In this document: positions 17,075 to 26,622 of the stretch, piece by piece | Layout: every line of letters begins with the position of its first letter | How positions within the stretch are numbered: position 1 is the stretch's first letter | Origin: an uncultured Planococcus sp. | Lineage (GTDB): Bacteria > Bacillota > Bacilli > Bacillales_A > Planococcaceae | DNA length: 64,000 nt | Assembly: GCA_947493585.1 (NCBI GenBank) | Contig: CANLRI010000004.1 | Span: 62,001 to 126,000, forward strand | Direction: 5' to 3' | Notes under the pieces: model-generated | Told to the model about the DNA's origin: nothing | Database searches by the model: none | What the model saw: only the letters and a program-made list of their open reading frames with translations | Made by a program: the position numbers and the translations under genes

Positions 17075-17978
17075 CACTATCATCCTTTCCGGACTTTTCG
17101 TCCTTATCAGGCTGCTCTTTTGCATCTTCATCTTCTTCTTCTACTTCTTCTTCTACTTCTTCTTCAGTTTCTGCTGCTGTTTCTTCTTCAGCTTCGACTA
17201 CTTCTGTGTCAGAGGTGCTTGTAGCTTCAGCTGTATCAGTGTCCGCCTCTTCAACTTCGTTTGAACGTTCGAACTTATAAACCACGTAAAGCTTGTAACC
17301 ATCGTTGAGATTGTCTGTCAGTGTTTTCAACATTTCATCTGTTGCAATGATTTCAAGAGCGGCAACTTGGCCAGTAGCTTCACTTGTCTCAGCTGATTCT
17401 CGAACTTCTTTATTTCCGCTGTCTTTTACAGAAGAAACACGAACACTTTCTAAAATAGGCTCAGTGCCTGGGGCGATCTCTTGAATGTCTGATTCTTTCA
17501 GATCTCCTTGTTCAACCGCTGCTTTTTCCAACTGTGCTTTCATCTTTTGTTCAGAGTCGCTAATTGCGTATACATCCGCTACGTAAGTTCTGCGAAGACT
17601 CCCAGGGACTGCGAACAACCACTCTTTCGGAATCGGCGCGACAAATTCGCCTTTGGACGTGTCCGGAACCAGATTGTAGGTATCGATAAGGTCCGTGTAA
17701 ATTTGTGTGCCTTTTTCAATTTTGATCGAGGCGTGTTTTCCGATAAGACTTTCATAAGCAGTAATCGGGATGGCGTTCTCTACTTCGTGCCCTCTTTTAA
17801 CATTTGCGATTTGAATATTCTCTTCGGTGATGACTGTTTTAAAGTCAATCGTCTCTTTGGCTACAACTACTTCTACAGTGTCAATCTTTTCTGAGACATA
17901 AAACTCAAAGAAAAAGACGAAACCAACGCCGGCTGCCACAAAGAGAACCGAGAGTACAACATTTAACGTGGTTTTCAT
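17055..17978 (-). CDS. CpaB-like SAF-domain protein
   Basis: 307 residues. An N-terminal membrane anchor (about 5-28) precedes a SAF domain (VVVAKETIDFKTVIT, about 35-105), the hallmark of CpaB/RcpC pilus proteins. A beta-rich region follows, and the C-terminal 60-70 residues are an extreme Asp/Glu tract (EEEVEEEVEEEDEDAKE). In Gram-negative Tad systems CpaB works with the secretin; here it probably spans the wall space. Its start overlaps the upstream gene by four bases, and its tail overlaps the next gene. Confidence 0.85.
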   Translation of the reverse strand: MKTTLNVVLSVLFVAAGVGFVFFFEFYVSEKIDTVEVVVAKETIDFKTVITEENIQIANVKRGHEVENAIPITAYESLIGKHASIKIEKGTQIYTDLIDTYNLVPDTSKGEFVAPIPKEWLFAVPGSLRRTYVADVYAISDSEQKMKAQLEKAAVEQGDLKESDIQEIAPGTEPILESVRVSSVKDSGNKEVRESAETSEATGQVAALEIIATDEMLKTLTDNLNDGYKLYVVYKFERSNEVEEADTDTAEATSTSDTEVVEAEEETAAETEEEVEEEVEEEDEDAKEQPDKDEKSGKDDSDESKDE

Positions 17979-19423
17979 GTGCTTTCCTCCATTTTTTCTT
18001 TATCTTTTAAAAATTCGAAGCTCGGCATCCAATTCTTCACTTTTTTCACACCATTCTTTTTCCGTTTCAAGTCTTGCGAATCGACAATAAGCTTCATGAG
18101 TTTCTGAAAGCCTTTTTGTTGTTCGTCTGCAGCATCCTTAAATGCAAAGACACCATCGAACTGTGCTTTGTATGTTGATTCCTCCTTGAACGGTGGAACG
18201 GGCGTGTAGTGATCAAGTGGTAAGGCAGTTTCCAACCCTTTCACATACCGGTTAGCAATCAGGTGCGTTTTCTTCTTCAACAGCAGATTATGAATCCAGC
18301 CAAATTTTTCTGCCATTTGATATTGTTCAAATAGCTCTAAATTGGGTAAATCATTATCGACTACGACCAGAACGTGACTGGCGACCTCTACTAGCTCATC
18401 GTAAGTTTGCTTGTTTTCGTCTGCCCCGATATCAACAATCAAGTAAGGAGCATTATGGACAGAAAGCAACTGCCTCAAGAACCTGGTAATCGGGAACTGA
18501 TCCTCTTCTAACCGTTGCTCGTATTTCGGATTTAAGACTTGGAGCTCGATTCCGTCTTTTTTCCACTCTCGAATATAAGCGTTGTGGTCGTCTTCGGGTA
18601 TTTCGCTGTATGGGCTATAGTAATTAGGAATTTCATTACCGCCCGCTAAGCGGTCATAGGTATAAGGGTTTTTAAAAGGATTTTCGAAATACTTAACACC
18701 TATTCCGTTCTTGGCGATCGCATATGCTAATTGGTGCGCGATAAACGTTGAACCGGATCTTTCAAAGGGACTGACAACCAAAATGATTTTGCGTTCTTGT
18801 AATGCTATTTCTTCTTGAATCTCCGAAGCCTTAGGAAAATTAATGGAGATGTTCGGCCGCTGTGGTTTTGGAACCTTTGGAAGCTTCGGTAATTTCTTCT
18901 TGGAGAGGAACGAGGTCTTTATTTCCGCTTTCTCGCTATCCGCTGCCCCATTACCTTTCGTTTCTGCACTTTCCATTAACGAATCGATTGCCGCGTCTTC
19001 CAATCCGTACCGGGAGACATTCATGTAGCGTGCAGGCTCTTTTAACTGCCTAATAAGGGAAGCGGTAGGTATTTGCCGCTCGTTAAAGATATCAAGCACG
19101 TTGCGGGCAACCAGTTGGCTTAGGAACGGGTCTTTTCTTTCCCGCTCGCACATGATGACCACGCGCATTTGCGCATCGTAGACTCTTCTCCAACTTTCAA
19201 TTAGTTGCAAGAGCTCTTCCTCGTTGTCTTCCTTGTCACTAAACTGGCTTGGTAACTGGCGATCGTGAATGATGAGAAGATTTGGCCGTTCAAAGTCTAT
19301 CTTCTCGTTAAGGTAATCTCGGTGCAGAACTTCTTCTTTTGCAATTTCGAAACCAGCGTCTTCTAAATTTCCTTTTAGAATTTGAGAAAGGTTCTTTTCA
19401 CCAATGGCCAACAAAACCTTCAT
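17975..19423 (-). CDS. CpaE-like protein (receiver-like domain plus degenerate MinD ATPase)
   Basis: 482 residues. The N-terminal 110 residues form a receiver-like domain (MKVLLAIGEKNLSQIL; NLLIIHD), then a basic, proline-rich linker (about 170-205). The MinD/ParA-like part (about 215-460) has SPFERSGSTFIAHQLAYAI where the P-loop should be, so the catalytic lysine is missing, while YLIVDIGAD retains the switch-II-like segment. It opens the Tad operon and is preceded by a type B leader. A positioning or regulatory role is inferred. Confidence 0.8.
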   Translation of the reverse strand: MKVLLAIGEKNLSQILKGNLEDAGFEIAKEEVLHRDYLNEKIDFERPNLLIIHDRQLPSQFSDKEDNEEELLQLIESWRRVYDAQMRVVIMCERERKDPFLSQLVARNVLDIFNERQIPTASLIRQLKEPARYMNVSRYGLEDAAIDSLMESAETKGNGAADSEKAEIKTSFLSKKKLPKLPKVPKPQRPNISINFPKASEIQEEIALQERKIILVVSPFERSGSTFIAHQLAYAIAKNGIGVKYFENPFKNPYTYDRLAGGNEIPNYYSPYSEIPEDDHNAYIREWKKDGIELQVLNPKYEQRLEEDQFPITRFLRQLLSVHNAPYLIVDIGADENKQTYDELVEVASHVLVVVDNDLPNLELFEQYQMAEKFGWIHNLLLKKKTHLIANRYVKGLETALPLDHYTPVPPFKEESTYKAQFDGVFAFKDAADEQQKGFQKLMKLIVDSQDLKRKKNGVKKVKNWMPSFEFLKDKEKMEEST

Positions 19424-19453
19424 TTGTACATCGCATCCTTTCGCTTACAGCAA

Positions 19454-19528
19454 CAAAAAAAACACCCTAATCTGGCGGAAAAAGAACGCTAAATAGCGTT
19501 ACATTTCTCGGTCAGATTAGGGTGCTCC
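19454..19528 (-). ncRNA. type B leader hairpin, copy 1 (attenuator)
   Basis: On the minus strand GGAGCACCCTAATCTG pairs with CAGATTAGGGTG and is followed by TTTTTTTT; an inner AACGCTATTTAGCGTT hairpin sits in the loop. It lies 30 bp before the Tad operon start. The promoter upstream is AT-rich and not clear. Confidence 0.75.
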
Positions 19529-19756
19529 TATTTTCTGTGTATGTAATTGTGAGTTGAAGTGTTGCTTATATTATGTTAAAAATGCGAGCGCGATGTTTTC
19601 CGCACCGCGCCTCACATTATTCCTAAAGGTAAAAACCCTTAGGAAAAGGTGTAAACCTAAATTACCATAATAAAAAATGACGGTCAAGGCGAAACTTGAA
19701 AAATTCTGGAATTTCCACGAACAAACATTCCGCTCCTATTTCATGTAAGAATCGAG

Positions 19757-20737
19757 CTATTTACTGTTTTGCAGAAAAGGAACTTTTACCTGAACGATTC
19801 CCTCTTCTGTTCCCTGGGCGAAGGCAGATGCCAATTCTTCGGTATCGTCCAGCCACTCATCAATTAGAAAGAGAATGTCATAGGAGTAGAGATGCAGATT
19901 CAGCTGCTTTTGTACAAATTCTGCAAGAGAGACTGTAGAAACGGATATGACAACAGCTTGCATGATGGGCGGCTTAATTCCCTCGATCTTAATCACACCG
20001 TCCCGCTCCTTCAAATAGCTGTATGTCTTCAGACGCTTTCTCAAGTAGTCCAAAAACGTTTGGGCCATTTGCACACGTTCAATAATAAAATGAACGGGCG
20101 CCTGGTTGTTTATCTTTCTCGTGGACATAACTGCCAAAGGCTTCGGGTTTCGAACATGGTCCCCAATAGCCGGCAGCCACGTCCATTTCGAAAGATGGCG
20201 GTTCGTGGTACCAATCATGCGGATCTCATTTATTGCAACGTATCGCTGTATGGCATAAGGATTATCCATCCATTTGTCCGGATGAACAAAATGCTGATCA
20301 TTATAGTAATACTTCATCAGTTTGTATCCGACAGCTCCCAATACGAATATGCCAGGAGGTTTTCGTTCACCTTCTTGGAACTCTTCAAAACGAACACTCG
20401 CTGTATAGCGATGCACATAGCCACGATATTGTAGTCGCTTCAACCGATCACTCGTGCGAGAAGCGGACTGGACAGATTGCATGTATTTCCGTAATTGAGC
20501 TTCGTTCGCACAAACTGCTGCGCCGATTACGGATAAAAGGACAATGTCTTCTTCTAAAAGCGTATGTTGTATTTCTTCTTCAAGCGCCTGTTCATAACGT
20601 GCGAAAGGTTTGTGTTCTTTAGGAAGTCTCAGAACTGCTCGGAAATTGGGATTGTCCCATATCGGTACTTTTCCATCCTCTCGAGGAAACACTTGAATGG
20701 CGCTGTGAATTTCTTCGGGATTTTGTACTTCAGCCAT
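19757..20737 (-). CDS. winged-helix protein, replication-relaxation-like
   Basis: 326 residues from ATG 20737. The centre (about 65-165) has the layout of plasmid 'replication-relaxation' winged-helix proteins: LLSVIGAAVCANEAQLRKY, then RLKRLQYRGYVHRY, then a GAVGYKLMKYYY segment. The rest is uncharacterised. It lies nine bases after the S1-domain gene and shares its operon. The similarity to 24756-26099 is one of layout rather than of close sequence. A DNA-binding role in transfer or replication is inferred. Confidence 0.6.
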   Translation of the reverse strand: MAEVQNPEEIHSAIQVFPREDGKVPIWDNPNFRAVLRLPKEHKPFARYEQALEEEIQHTLLEEDIVLLSVIGAAVCANEAQLRKYMQSVQSASRTSDRLKRLQYRGYVHRYTASVRFEEFQEGERKPPGIFVLGAVGYKLMKYYYNDQHFVHPDKWMDNPYAIQRYVAINEIRMIGTTNRHLSKWTWLPAIGDHVRNPKPLAVMSTRKINNQAPVHFIIERVQMAQTFLDYLRKRLKTYSYLKERDGVIKIEGIKPPIMQAVVISVSTVSLAEFVQKQLNLHLYSYDILFLIDEWLDDTEELASAFAQGTEEGIVQVKVPFLQNSK

Positions 20738-20745
20738 CTATTTGA

Positions 20746-21636
20746 TTAATCCTCAAATAAGAATGAACCTAGATCTTTTTTCTTCCGCTTTCCTTGAGGA
20801 TAGTTGGTAATAATGACTCTCCCTCTTCGCTTCACAGGGTCAACCCGATCAACCCGGCAAGTAACACGATCTCCCACGTCCGGCTCTTCCAGTGAGCGTG
20901 GCTTCGTCCCTTTCAAAACAACGCCTGTTTCGACTTCAACAAAAATGCCGTGGAGCGGAGATACTTGCACAATCTTCCCAGCAATTACATCGCCCTTTTT
21001 AATCTGATTTAAGAAGTCCATTGGATCCGCAAGCGTTTGCTTTCTGGAAACACGAATCATCTTCACAGTCGGTTCAATCGCGAGAACTTTTACGGTGACC
21101 GTTTCCCCCACTTGAGCATCAATGCCTTCTCGAATATTCCAAGACCACTCGGAGCGGAACATGAAAGCATCCTGACCTTGAATTCTAAGGTGAACAACGC
21201 CCTTCTGAGTATTAATACCGGTTACGGTTGCTTTATACTCTTTCTCTCCCAACTTATCTTGGCTTTCCATTTCGTTCAGTTCGTCCCATAGCTCATTCGC
21301 AAGCATTTGATTCGCGATTGTTCCAGAAAGGAAAGCTACCTTGTTTTCCAAATCCAGTTTTGTAATAACAAACGCATCTTTTGTGCCGACAAACCGATTA
21401 AAAGATTTAATTTCGAAGTCACGGAAGTCGGGGCCCATGCAGTACCCATTAACGCCTCCTGGCAATGCAACGATTAACGTAGGAACTTCACGAATAACCG
21501 TAGATCCATTTTCTAACTTTGTCGGCATATTCATTTCTTTAAGGCTACGGATGACTCCATAAACGATTTCTTGGTTTCTGCTGGATTTTGTCAAATCCTC
21601 GAGTGTTTGTTCATTGGACCATGATTGTAAGACCAT
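20746..21636 (-). CDS. S1-domain RNA-binding protein
   Basis: 296 residues, ATG 21636 behind AGGAGA. After an N-terminal domain (about 1-125), S1-type OB folds are seen near 130-195 (YKATVTGINTQKGVVHLRI) and 200-265 (GDVIAGKIVQVSPLHGIFVEV), followed by a partial third (GDRVTCRVDRVDP) and a basic tail. S1 domains bind single-stranded RNA. It has its own promoter and type B leader. On an element full of leader terminators, an RNA-binding regulator or antiterminator is an attractive but untested role. Confidence 0.75.
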   Translation of the reverse strand: MVLQSWSNEQTLEDLTKSSRNQEIVYGVIRSLKEMNMPTKLENGSTVIREVPTLIVALPGGVNGYCMGPDFRDFEIKSFNRFVGTKDAFVITKLDLENKVAFLSGTIANQMLANELWDELNEMESQDKLGEKEYKATVTGINTQKGVVHLRIQGQDAFMFRSEWSWNIREGIDAQVGETVTVKVLAIEPTVKMIRVSRKQTLADPMDFLNQIKKGDVIAGKIVQVSPLHGIFVEVETGVVLKGTKPRSLEEPDVGDRVTCRVDRVDPVKRRGRVIITNYPQGKRKKKDLGSFLFED

Positions 21637-21782
21637 TTGTAATCTCTCCTTCTATTTTAGTGATAGCAATTCGACTCTCGATCTTTTCAGACGGTTATTA
21701 GGTTGCTCTCTCCCATGGCTGCTGTGATAGGTTCACATAATTAGATTTCCATTATCGTGTTACCCCGCTCCCTTCTGAAAAC

Positions 21783-21840
21783 AAAAAAGCACCCCTATCC
21801 GAGACTAGTCCGTAGACTACTCTTGAATAGGGGTGCTCCC
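21783..21840 (-). ncRNA. type B leader hairpin, copy 2 (attenuator)
   Basis: GGGAGCACCCCTATTC pairs with GGATAGGGGTGCTTTTTTG; an inner AGTAGTCTACGGACTA hairpin caps it. It precedes the S1-domain gene by about 150 bases and lies about 40 bases behind a strong promoter. Confidence 0.8.
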
Positions 21841-21881
21841 TTTGATTATTAAACTGATTTCGGGTTTTCCGAATTGACTTA

Positions 21882-21910
21882 ATTGTAGCCGTGCATAAAT
21901 CAGATAGCAA
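21882..21910 (-). promoter_or_regulatory. promoter for S1-protein operon
   Basis: TTGCTA, 17-base spacer, TACAAT on the minus strand, upstream of type B leader copy 2. Confidence 0.7.
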
Positions 21911-21933
21911 GGGATTTTTTTGTTTAAATAGTA

Positions 21934-24759
21934 TTATTTACCGTCTTTTCCCTTTTCCGATGGGCTATTGTGCTTAAGATTCATTTCTACACCATTTTGC
22001 AATTGATGATAGAAGCTGTCATGTTTTTTCGATATCACGCTTTCTTTATAAGCGATTTCCTCCTGCTCAGAAGGAGTTTCGTTTTTAGCTTCAGGTACAC
22101 CAAATATAGAGACCACCTCTTCTTCCTCATCTATTTCAGCTGGCTCATTAGGTTGCTGCTGTCCAAAGCCCATATCGAATACCCTTACTTCTTTTTGTAC
22201 AGGTGGAGCAGCTGCTGGTGCGCTTTCAGCGGCCATAGGAGCAATCGGCTCTTTAACAGGACTAGCGGCTGCCTTTTGTGCAGACTGTGGTTGCTCTATT
22301 TCGTTTTGAACATCATTACTTACATCTGCTGCAGGTTCAATCTCAGCATGCATTCCGTTCTGATCAAAGCTTATACTACGTATGAGTGAAGCAGGTAGCT
22401 TATCGGTTGGACGAGTGTCATGTGACATGCGCGCAACTTTGTCAGCAATCGCTTGTTCCCGCGCCAATTCCAAATCGAGCTTAGTATCTTCTCGGACCTT
22501 CTCCTTTTCAATCGCTACACTCTCTTCTACTTCTACCAGTTCAGAATCCACTTCCTCAATAATCTTTACATCTTCGGAATCCTTAATCACATCAATCTCC
22601 CCACGACGGTAGCTCAACCATTCTTGGAGCGGCAACTCCCCTACTCGGACTTCTGCAGATTGAAAAGCTTCTGGGGGAAGGAAGTTGGCTTTAATTCGCT
22701 GTACAGGAATCGGCTGGTTATTGACTACAATCTTCACGGCACAGTTGAATGCGTCTTGGAACATAATCTCTCCAGGGGTCATGGATTGTTCCCGCTTCTT
22801 AGCATAAGAACTGCCGCCTCGTGTTTGCGGATTATCTTGGAGCGGTGAAACAGACATTTCTGTTTGACCTTCATCGAATACTATTTTCTCCCCGAATAGA
22901 TTACTGAAGTATTCGGCATCCATTGCCGGCACATCACCATAAACCATCCGATTCCGCATGCCCGCAATTATGGTGGTCATGTAGTTTTCGCCATAAGTGT
23001 CCGCAAGCTGCGCGATCGTTTGCATGATGGTGGTGATGATGACCTTGTATTTGCGCGACTGGACAGGGAATTCGCTAAACGAATCATAAAAATAGTCGGG
23101 AGCTTCATCAACCATAATGTGGTGAAATGGAGAAACATCATTTGGACGACGGAACGTTGCGTTTTGAAGATTCATCAATACAAGCTTTCCTAATACTCTT
23201 GCCAGATCGACCAATTGTCCTTTGGCTGTATTCACAAGGAGCACGCCCCCTTTGGCGAAGTGTTCGTCAAAATCAAATTCACTTTCTCCAAATAGAACAT
23301 TGCGGATATATGGATTGGAACCAATATCGTTCAGAATGTTTCGCAAGCCTTGAACATGTTCTGACTTCGCATCATAGTATTGAACATTTCCTAAGTCATC
23401 AGTTACCCAATTCTCCCCGCCTGCTCCACGCTCTTTCTTAGGCAGGATGGTCAAGTCGAACCATTCATCGATACCTTGAATGATTTTCCAGTAATTCCGC
23501 TCTTGCCTTTCTTCAATGTCATCAATATTTTTCGGAAGTGTTTTTTTCAATTGCTCATGCATTTTGTGTACTAAGGTCGGGTTGTTATACATATCAATTA
23601 ACGCACCGAACGTTGGTTGCAAATCGGGGTCATGCAACTTTAACAAATAGATATGCTGCTTCAAGTGATTTCGCTGCGCTTGTTCGAAGAAGAAGTTACC
23701 GCTGGATCCGGAATCGTTTAAACCAGCAATAATTTGGGCGAATACTTCTGCGACTTTATCAACCGGTCCACGCATCGGATTAATACTTGGAGTATTTGGA
23801 TCTAGCGGATTGATGTAGGTAATCGCTTCATCGGGAATGCCATGTGCCTTAACAAGTTGAAGCGTTTTCTGACACAAATCATTCGAAGGCTCAATTACGG
23901 TGATTCCATTCAGATGGCGTCCCGCTACATCTTTCGATAAATAATCCTCCCGCTCCCTCAACGTTGGGAAAGCATTAATAAATCGTGTCATGTGATGTAA
24001 ATCTTGGTTAAGCATCGGTAGAGCAAGTGCTGCTGTCTTACCTGTCCCAATCCCCCCTACGATTAAAGAGTTCAAGGAGCGGTCAAAGCCAGGAATGGTT
24101 ACCATTTCCTGATTCTTGATGGATAGTCCCAATTCGACATCCGGCCATACATCTACCTCTTCCAGCTTGCTAAACTTCTGGAGCCATTTCCCTTTATATT
24201 CGAAGTTAAAGAATGCCTTCTTCAACTCTTGATCATTAAGTCCAAGCTCGGCCATTAAGAAAAGAAGAACGAAGCCAACAAATAGAATCGGTAGCGCAAT
24301 CAGCATTAGATAAAATCCGGAAGTATGTTCAAAAAGAATGGATTCTATGAAGGCATCTGTTGTAATAACGTTTTCCAACCTATTTTCAAAGAATGGAATT
24401 ACATAAGAGTCTATCCCACCCATTCCATAAGCGATTAACCCGCTCCATCTTGCTACGTGCATGATAAGAAAATTAATAAGCCTTAACCATTTTTTCTTGA
24501 AGAGTTTAACTCTTGTACTGATTAAGAATCCAAAATACCCGATGGCACTTACGCAAATTACGCCTAATAACGTTACATGGTCATTTGAGCCAATCAGCCA
24601 GGACAAGTATGTAACTTCCTCGCCAGTGTATTGTGATTGCAACAACCTAGCAGCTCTCACCGAATAAAAAATCGCGAAATACAATGAAACGGCCATACTG
24701 ATTAAAGCGACCAGGAGCGGGACACGAGCTTTCCATTTTTGCCAGTTCACCTTTTTCAT
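21934..24759 (-). CDS. VirD4/TraG-type coupling ATPase
   Basis: 941 residues. Several N-terminal membrane helices (about 12-32, 55-80, 100-120, 150-175) precede a FtsK/TraG-like ATPase with Walker A GGIGTGKTAALALP (about residue 235) and Walker B HHIMVDEAPDYF (about 550). The last 250 residues are charged and Pro/Ala-rich, probably disordered, and this is longer than typical VirD4. Coupling proteins bring the relaxase-DNA complex to the type IV channel. ATG 24759 overlaps the upstream stop (ATGA). No relaxase gene is recognised in this window. Confidence 0.9.
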   Translation of the reverse strand: MKKVNWQKWKARVPLLVALISMAVSLYFAIFYSVRAARLLQSQYTGEEVTYLSWLIGSNDHVTLLGVICVSAIGYFGFLISTRVKLFKKKWLRLINFLIMHVARWSGLIAYGMGGIDSYVIPFFENRLENVITTDAFIESILFEHTSGFYLMLIALPILFVGFVLLFLMAELGLNDQELKKAFFNFEYKGKWLQKFSKLEEVDVWPDVELGLSIKNQEMVTIPGFDRSLNSLIVGGIGTGKTAALALPMLNQDLHHMTRFINAFPTLREREDYLSKDVAGRHLNGITVIEPSNDLCQKTLQLVKAHGIPDEAITYINPLDPNTPSINPMRGPVDKVAEVFAQIIAGLNDSGSSGNFFFEQAQRNHLKQHIYLLKLHDPDLQPTFGALIDMYNNPTLVHKMHEQLKKTLPKNIDDIEERQERNYWKIIQGIDEWFDLTILPKKERGAGGENWVTDDLGNVQYYDAKSEHVQGLRNILNDIGSNPYIRNVLFGESEFDFDEHFAKGGVLLVNTAKGQLVDLARVLGKLVLMNLQNATFRRPNDVSPFHHIMVDEAPDYFYDSFSEFPVQSRKYKVIITTIMQTIAQLADTYGENYMTTIIAGMRNRMVYGDVPAMDAEYFSNLFGEKIVFDEGQTEMSVSPLQDNPQTRGGSSYAKKREQSMTPGEIMFQDAFNCAVKIVVNNQPIPVQRIKANFLPPEAFQSAEVRVGELPLQEWLSYRRGEIDVIKDSEDVKIIEEVDSELVEVEESVAIEKEKVREDTKLDLELAREQAIADKVARMSHDTRPTDKLPASLIRSISFDQNGMHAEIEPAADVSNDVQNEIEQPQSAQKAAASPVKEPIAPMAAESAPAAAPPVQKEVRVFDMGFGQQQPNEPAEIDEEEEVVSIFGVPEAKNETPSEQEEIAYKESVISKKHDSFYHQLQNGVEMNLKHNSPSEKGKDGK

Positions 24760-26099
24760 AGAATGTTACCTTCGCTTCTTGTAAAAGGCGTGGCCACTTT
24801 TGCTACAAGCGGTCGATATACACCGTCTTCTCTTGTTGGAGCTTTCACTTCATCTAGGCTAGAAATTATAATTTCGCATTTAGGATTCAACGCCACTACA
24901 TCGTTTGCAGCCGCTTCCGCATTTTCGTAAATCAAAAATAGTGAAGTCTTTAAACTAGCATTGGTTGTTTCATATATTCGTGTAACAATTCGTTTCACGT
25001 TTGCTCTAGCCCGCTGATAAGAGAATAAAGACCCCTCTTCCATAAACAGCAAGACACCAATCTTCATATTTTCAGGAGATCGTATTTCAGCCAGGAGGTC
25101 TAAGTCATATTGATCTTCGATAGTTAGCTTCTTTGATACCAAGTCATTTTGGCTTATTGAAAATGTGAATTCAGCTGGACTATTCTTGTTGGCGTGCATA
25201 ATCCATTGATTTGCTTTATTTTTCATCTGTAAGCGTCCTATAGCAGACTGCCGACTAATGAGTTTATGGAGGATTTTTGGAGCTCTATTGGAGGGAGTAG
25301 CAATTATCTCTAGGCCGTCAGCCCATTCGATGCTCTCTTTCAATGTCTCCTTGATTGAAGCTACCCTTCTATCTCTGCTTCTTGATTCCCCGTCCGCTCC
25401 GTTTAATAAGCCAACGGAAAAAAATACAGTGATAGGTTTACTGGACTTGTTCGCTAATAAGTTATAACGAGCGATTTTGTTTTCGATTGTTCCTAAAGTT
25501 TGAGAACCACTATCTACTTCTAAGCAAATAATGCGTTGCTCAGTTTCATATATCCAGTCTGGGATTATTGGTTGTAATTCCCTGCCTTTAGATATGGAAT
25601 CTATTAACTCATGATTCTCACCTCTATTACTTCTTACATTAAGCGAAGCAAAAGATTCTCCCCGCTCCCACATTAGTCTGTACACTTCCATGAACAAGGA
25701 ATTTATTGCCATATTGTGAAGCGTAGGTATATTCACCAAATAGGAATATTTCTTTTTGGATTCTATATCGTCATGTGAAAACACACCTCGGTTTGCTAAT
25801 ACTTCAATTCCTCTTACGCCTAAACGATAAGCATAATTGACAGGCCGGAAAATCTCTCTCTTTGGTTCTTTATCATTCACTTGAAACAATATGCCACTAG
25901 CCACCAATTTTGCTAGTCTATTCGTAACCATGTTCCCCTTCCGTCTGCCATTAGAAGTGATCTCATAATACTTATGAACGTTTCTAGCGTGAATGGACTT
26001 AAACTCATGAAGATGCTGCAACAATTCCAACTCTTCGGGCGTTAAGTGAACCCCGTTAAACCGCCCATCCTCTTTTAACTTTAAAACGTCGGTTCTCAT
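24756..26099 (-). CDS. replication-relaxation family winged-helix protein
   Basis: 447 residues from ATG 26099, which has AAAGGAGA upstream; a longer frame upstream runs through the leader hairpin and is rejected. The N-terminal winged helix (about 15-100) reads LTPEELELLQHLHEFKSI ... RLAKLVASGILFQV ... YAYRLGVRGIEVLA, characteristic of 'replication-relaxation' proteins. A nuclease-like core (WIYETEQRIICLEVDSGSQ) follows. Such genes are common beside coupling proteins on Gram-positive plasmids. It is translationally coupled to virD4 and may help prepare DNA for transfer. Confidence 0.75.
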   Translation of the reverse strand: MRTDVLKLKEDGRFNGVHLTPEELELLQHLHEFKSIHARNVHKYYEITSNGRRKGNMVTNRLAKLVASGILFQVNDKEPKREIFRPVNYAYRLGVRGIEVLANRGVFSHDDIESKKKYSYLVNIPTLHNMAINSLFMEVYRLMWERGESFASLNVRSNRGENHELIDSISKGRELQPIIPDWIYETEQRIICLEVDSGSQTLGTIENKIARYNLLANKSSKPITVFFSVGLLNGADGESRSRDRRVASIKETLKESIEWADGLEIIATPSNRAPKILHKLISRQSAIGRLQMKNKANQWIMHANKNSPAEFTFSISQNDLVSKKLTIEDQYDLDLLAEIRSPENMKIGVLLFMEEGSLFSYQRARANVKRIVTRIYETTNASLKTSLFLIYENAEAAANDVVALNPKCEIIISSLDEVKAPTREDGVYRPLVAKVATPFTRSEGNIL

Positions 26100-26116
26100 A
26101 TCCAATCTCCTTTCAA

Positions 26117-26177
26117 CAAAAAAAACCCCGCCAAAAAGAAAGAGACTGGTCGCTCTTTTCTTCTGGCAGGGTGCTCC
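26117..26177 (-). ncRNA. type B leader hairpin, copy 3 (attenuator)
   Basis: GGAGCACCCTGCCAGAAG pairs with CTTTTTGGCGGGGTTTTTTTT. It precedes the relaxation-like/virD4 operon. An extended -10 (TGC-TATACT, 26214-26206) lies about 30 bases upstream on the minus strand. The 5' flank AATGACAA is shared with copy 5. Confidence 0.75.
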
Positions 26178-26295
26178 TGGTTTGTTGTCATTCATTTTGA
26201 AAAAAAGTATAGCATAGCTTCTAAAAGGTGGCTATAAAATATTCAAATAAAGCCTTGATTGACTGGAGAGAAACCGCAAAAAGGAAGTCCTCTAA

Positions 26296-26385
26296 ATGCC
26301 GAGAAACACGGGATTCCCTAAAATACTTTCTCCAGTAATTAAAGGGTTATTCATGGGGGGAGTAGTAGGCATTGTATTTAGTTAA
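26296..26385 (+). CDS. possible 29-aa hydrophobic peptide
   Basis: ATG 26296 follows AAGGAA by nine bases and opens MPRNTGFPKILSPVIKGLF followed by a glycine/valine-rich membrane-like end (MGGVVGIVFS). It stands alone between the divergent virD4 operon and the tub locus. Small size makes it uncertain. Confidence 0.3.
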   Translation: MPRNTGFPKILSPVIKGLFMGGVVGIVFS

Positions 26386-26424
26386 AAAAATGAGATTTGC
26401 CAGTCATTTAAAGGAATTTGGGTT

Positions 26425-26500
26425 ACACACCCCCTAGTATCACACCCCTTTTCTACAATAGTTTAGGGTTGTGTTACTAGGGATTTATATAGGGGTGTGT
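26425..26500. repeat. nested inverted repeat upstream of tub locus
   Basis: The outer arms read ACACACCCCCTA ... TAGGGGTGTGT (one base of slip) and the inner arms AGTATCACACCC ... GGGTTGTGTTACT. No T-run follows, so this looks more like a protein site or part of an origin than a terminator. Confidence 0.6.
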
Positions 26501-26622
26501 AAACAACATAAAAAAATCGGTATTAAAACCCTATGGAAAACAAATTAATTCTTCTGTGTTCACCGAAAAATCGGAGTTATATAAGCTGCCGTTTCATTCC
26601 ATTTTTTTACGAAAGTGTACTC

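Noticed and set aside
17007..17280. Plus-strand Phe/Ser-rich frames
   Set aside because: Shadow of the acidic repeat codons in the CpaB-like tail.
19757..20737. Relaxase candidate
   Set aside because: No HUH or catalytic Tyr motif; winged-helix layout instead.
24756..26195. Longer start for the relaxation-like protein at 26195
   Set aside because: It translates straight through the type B hairpin and lacks a ribosome site; ATG 26099 has AAAGGAGA.
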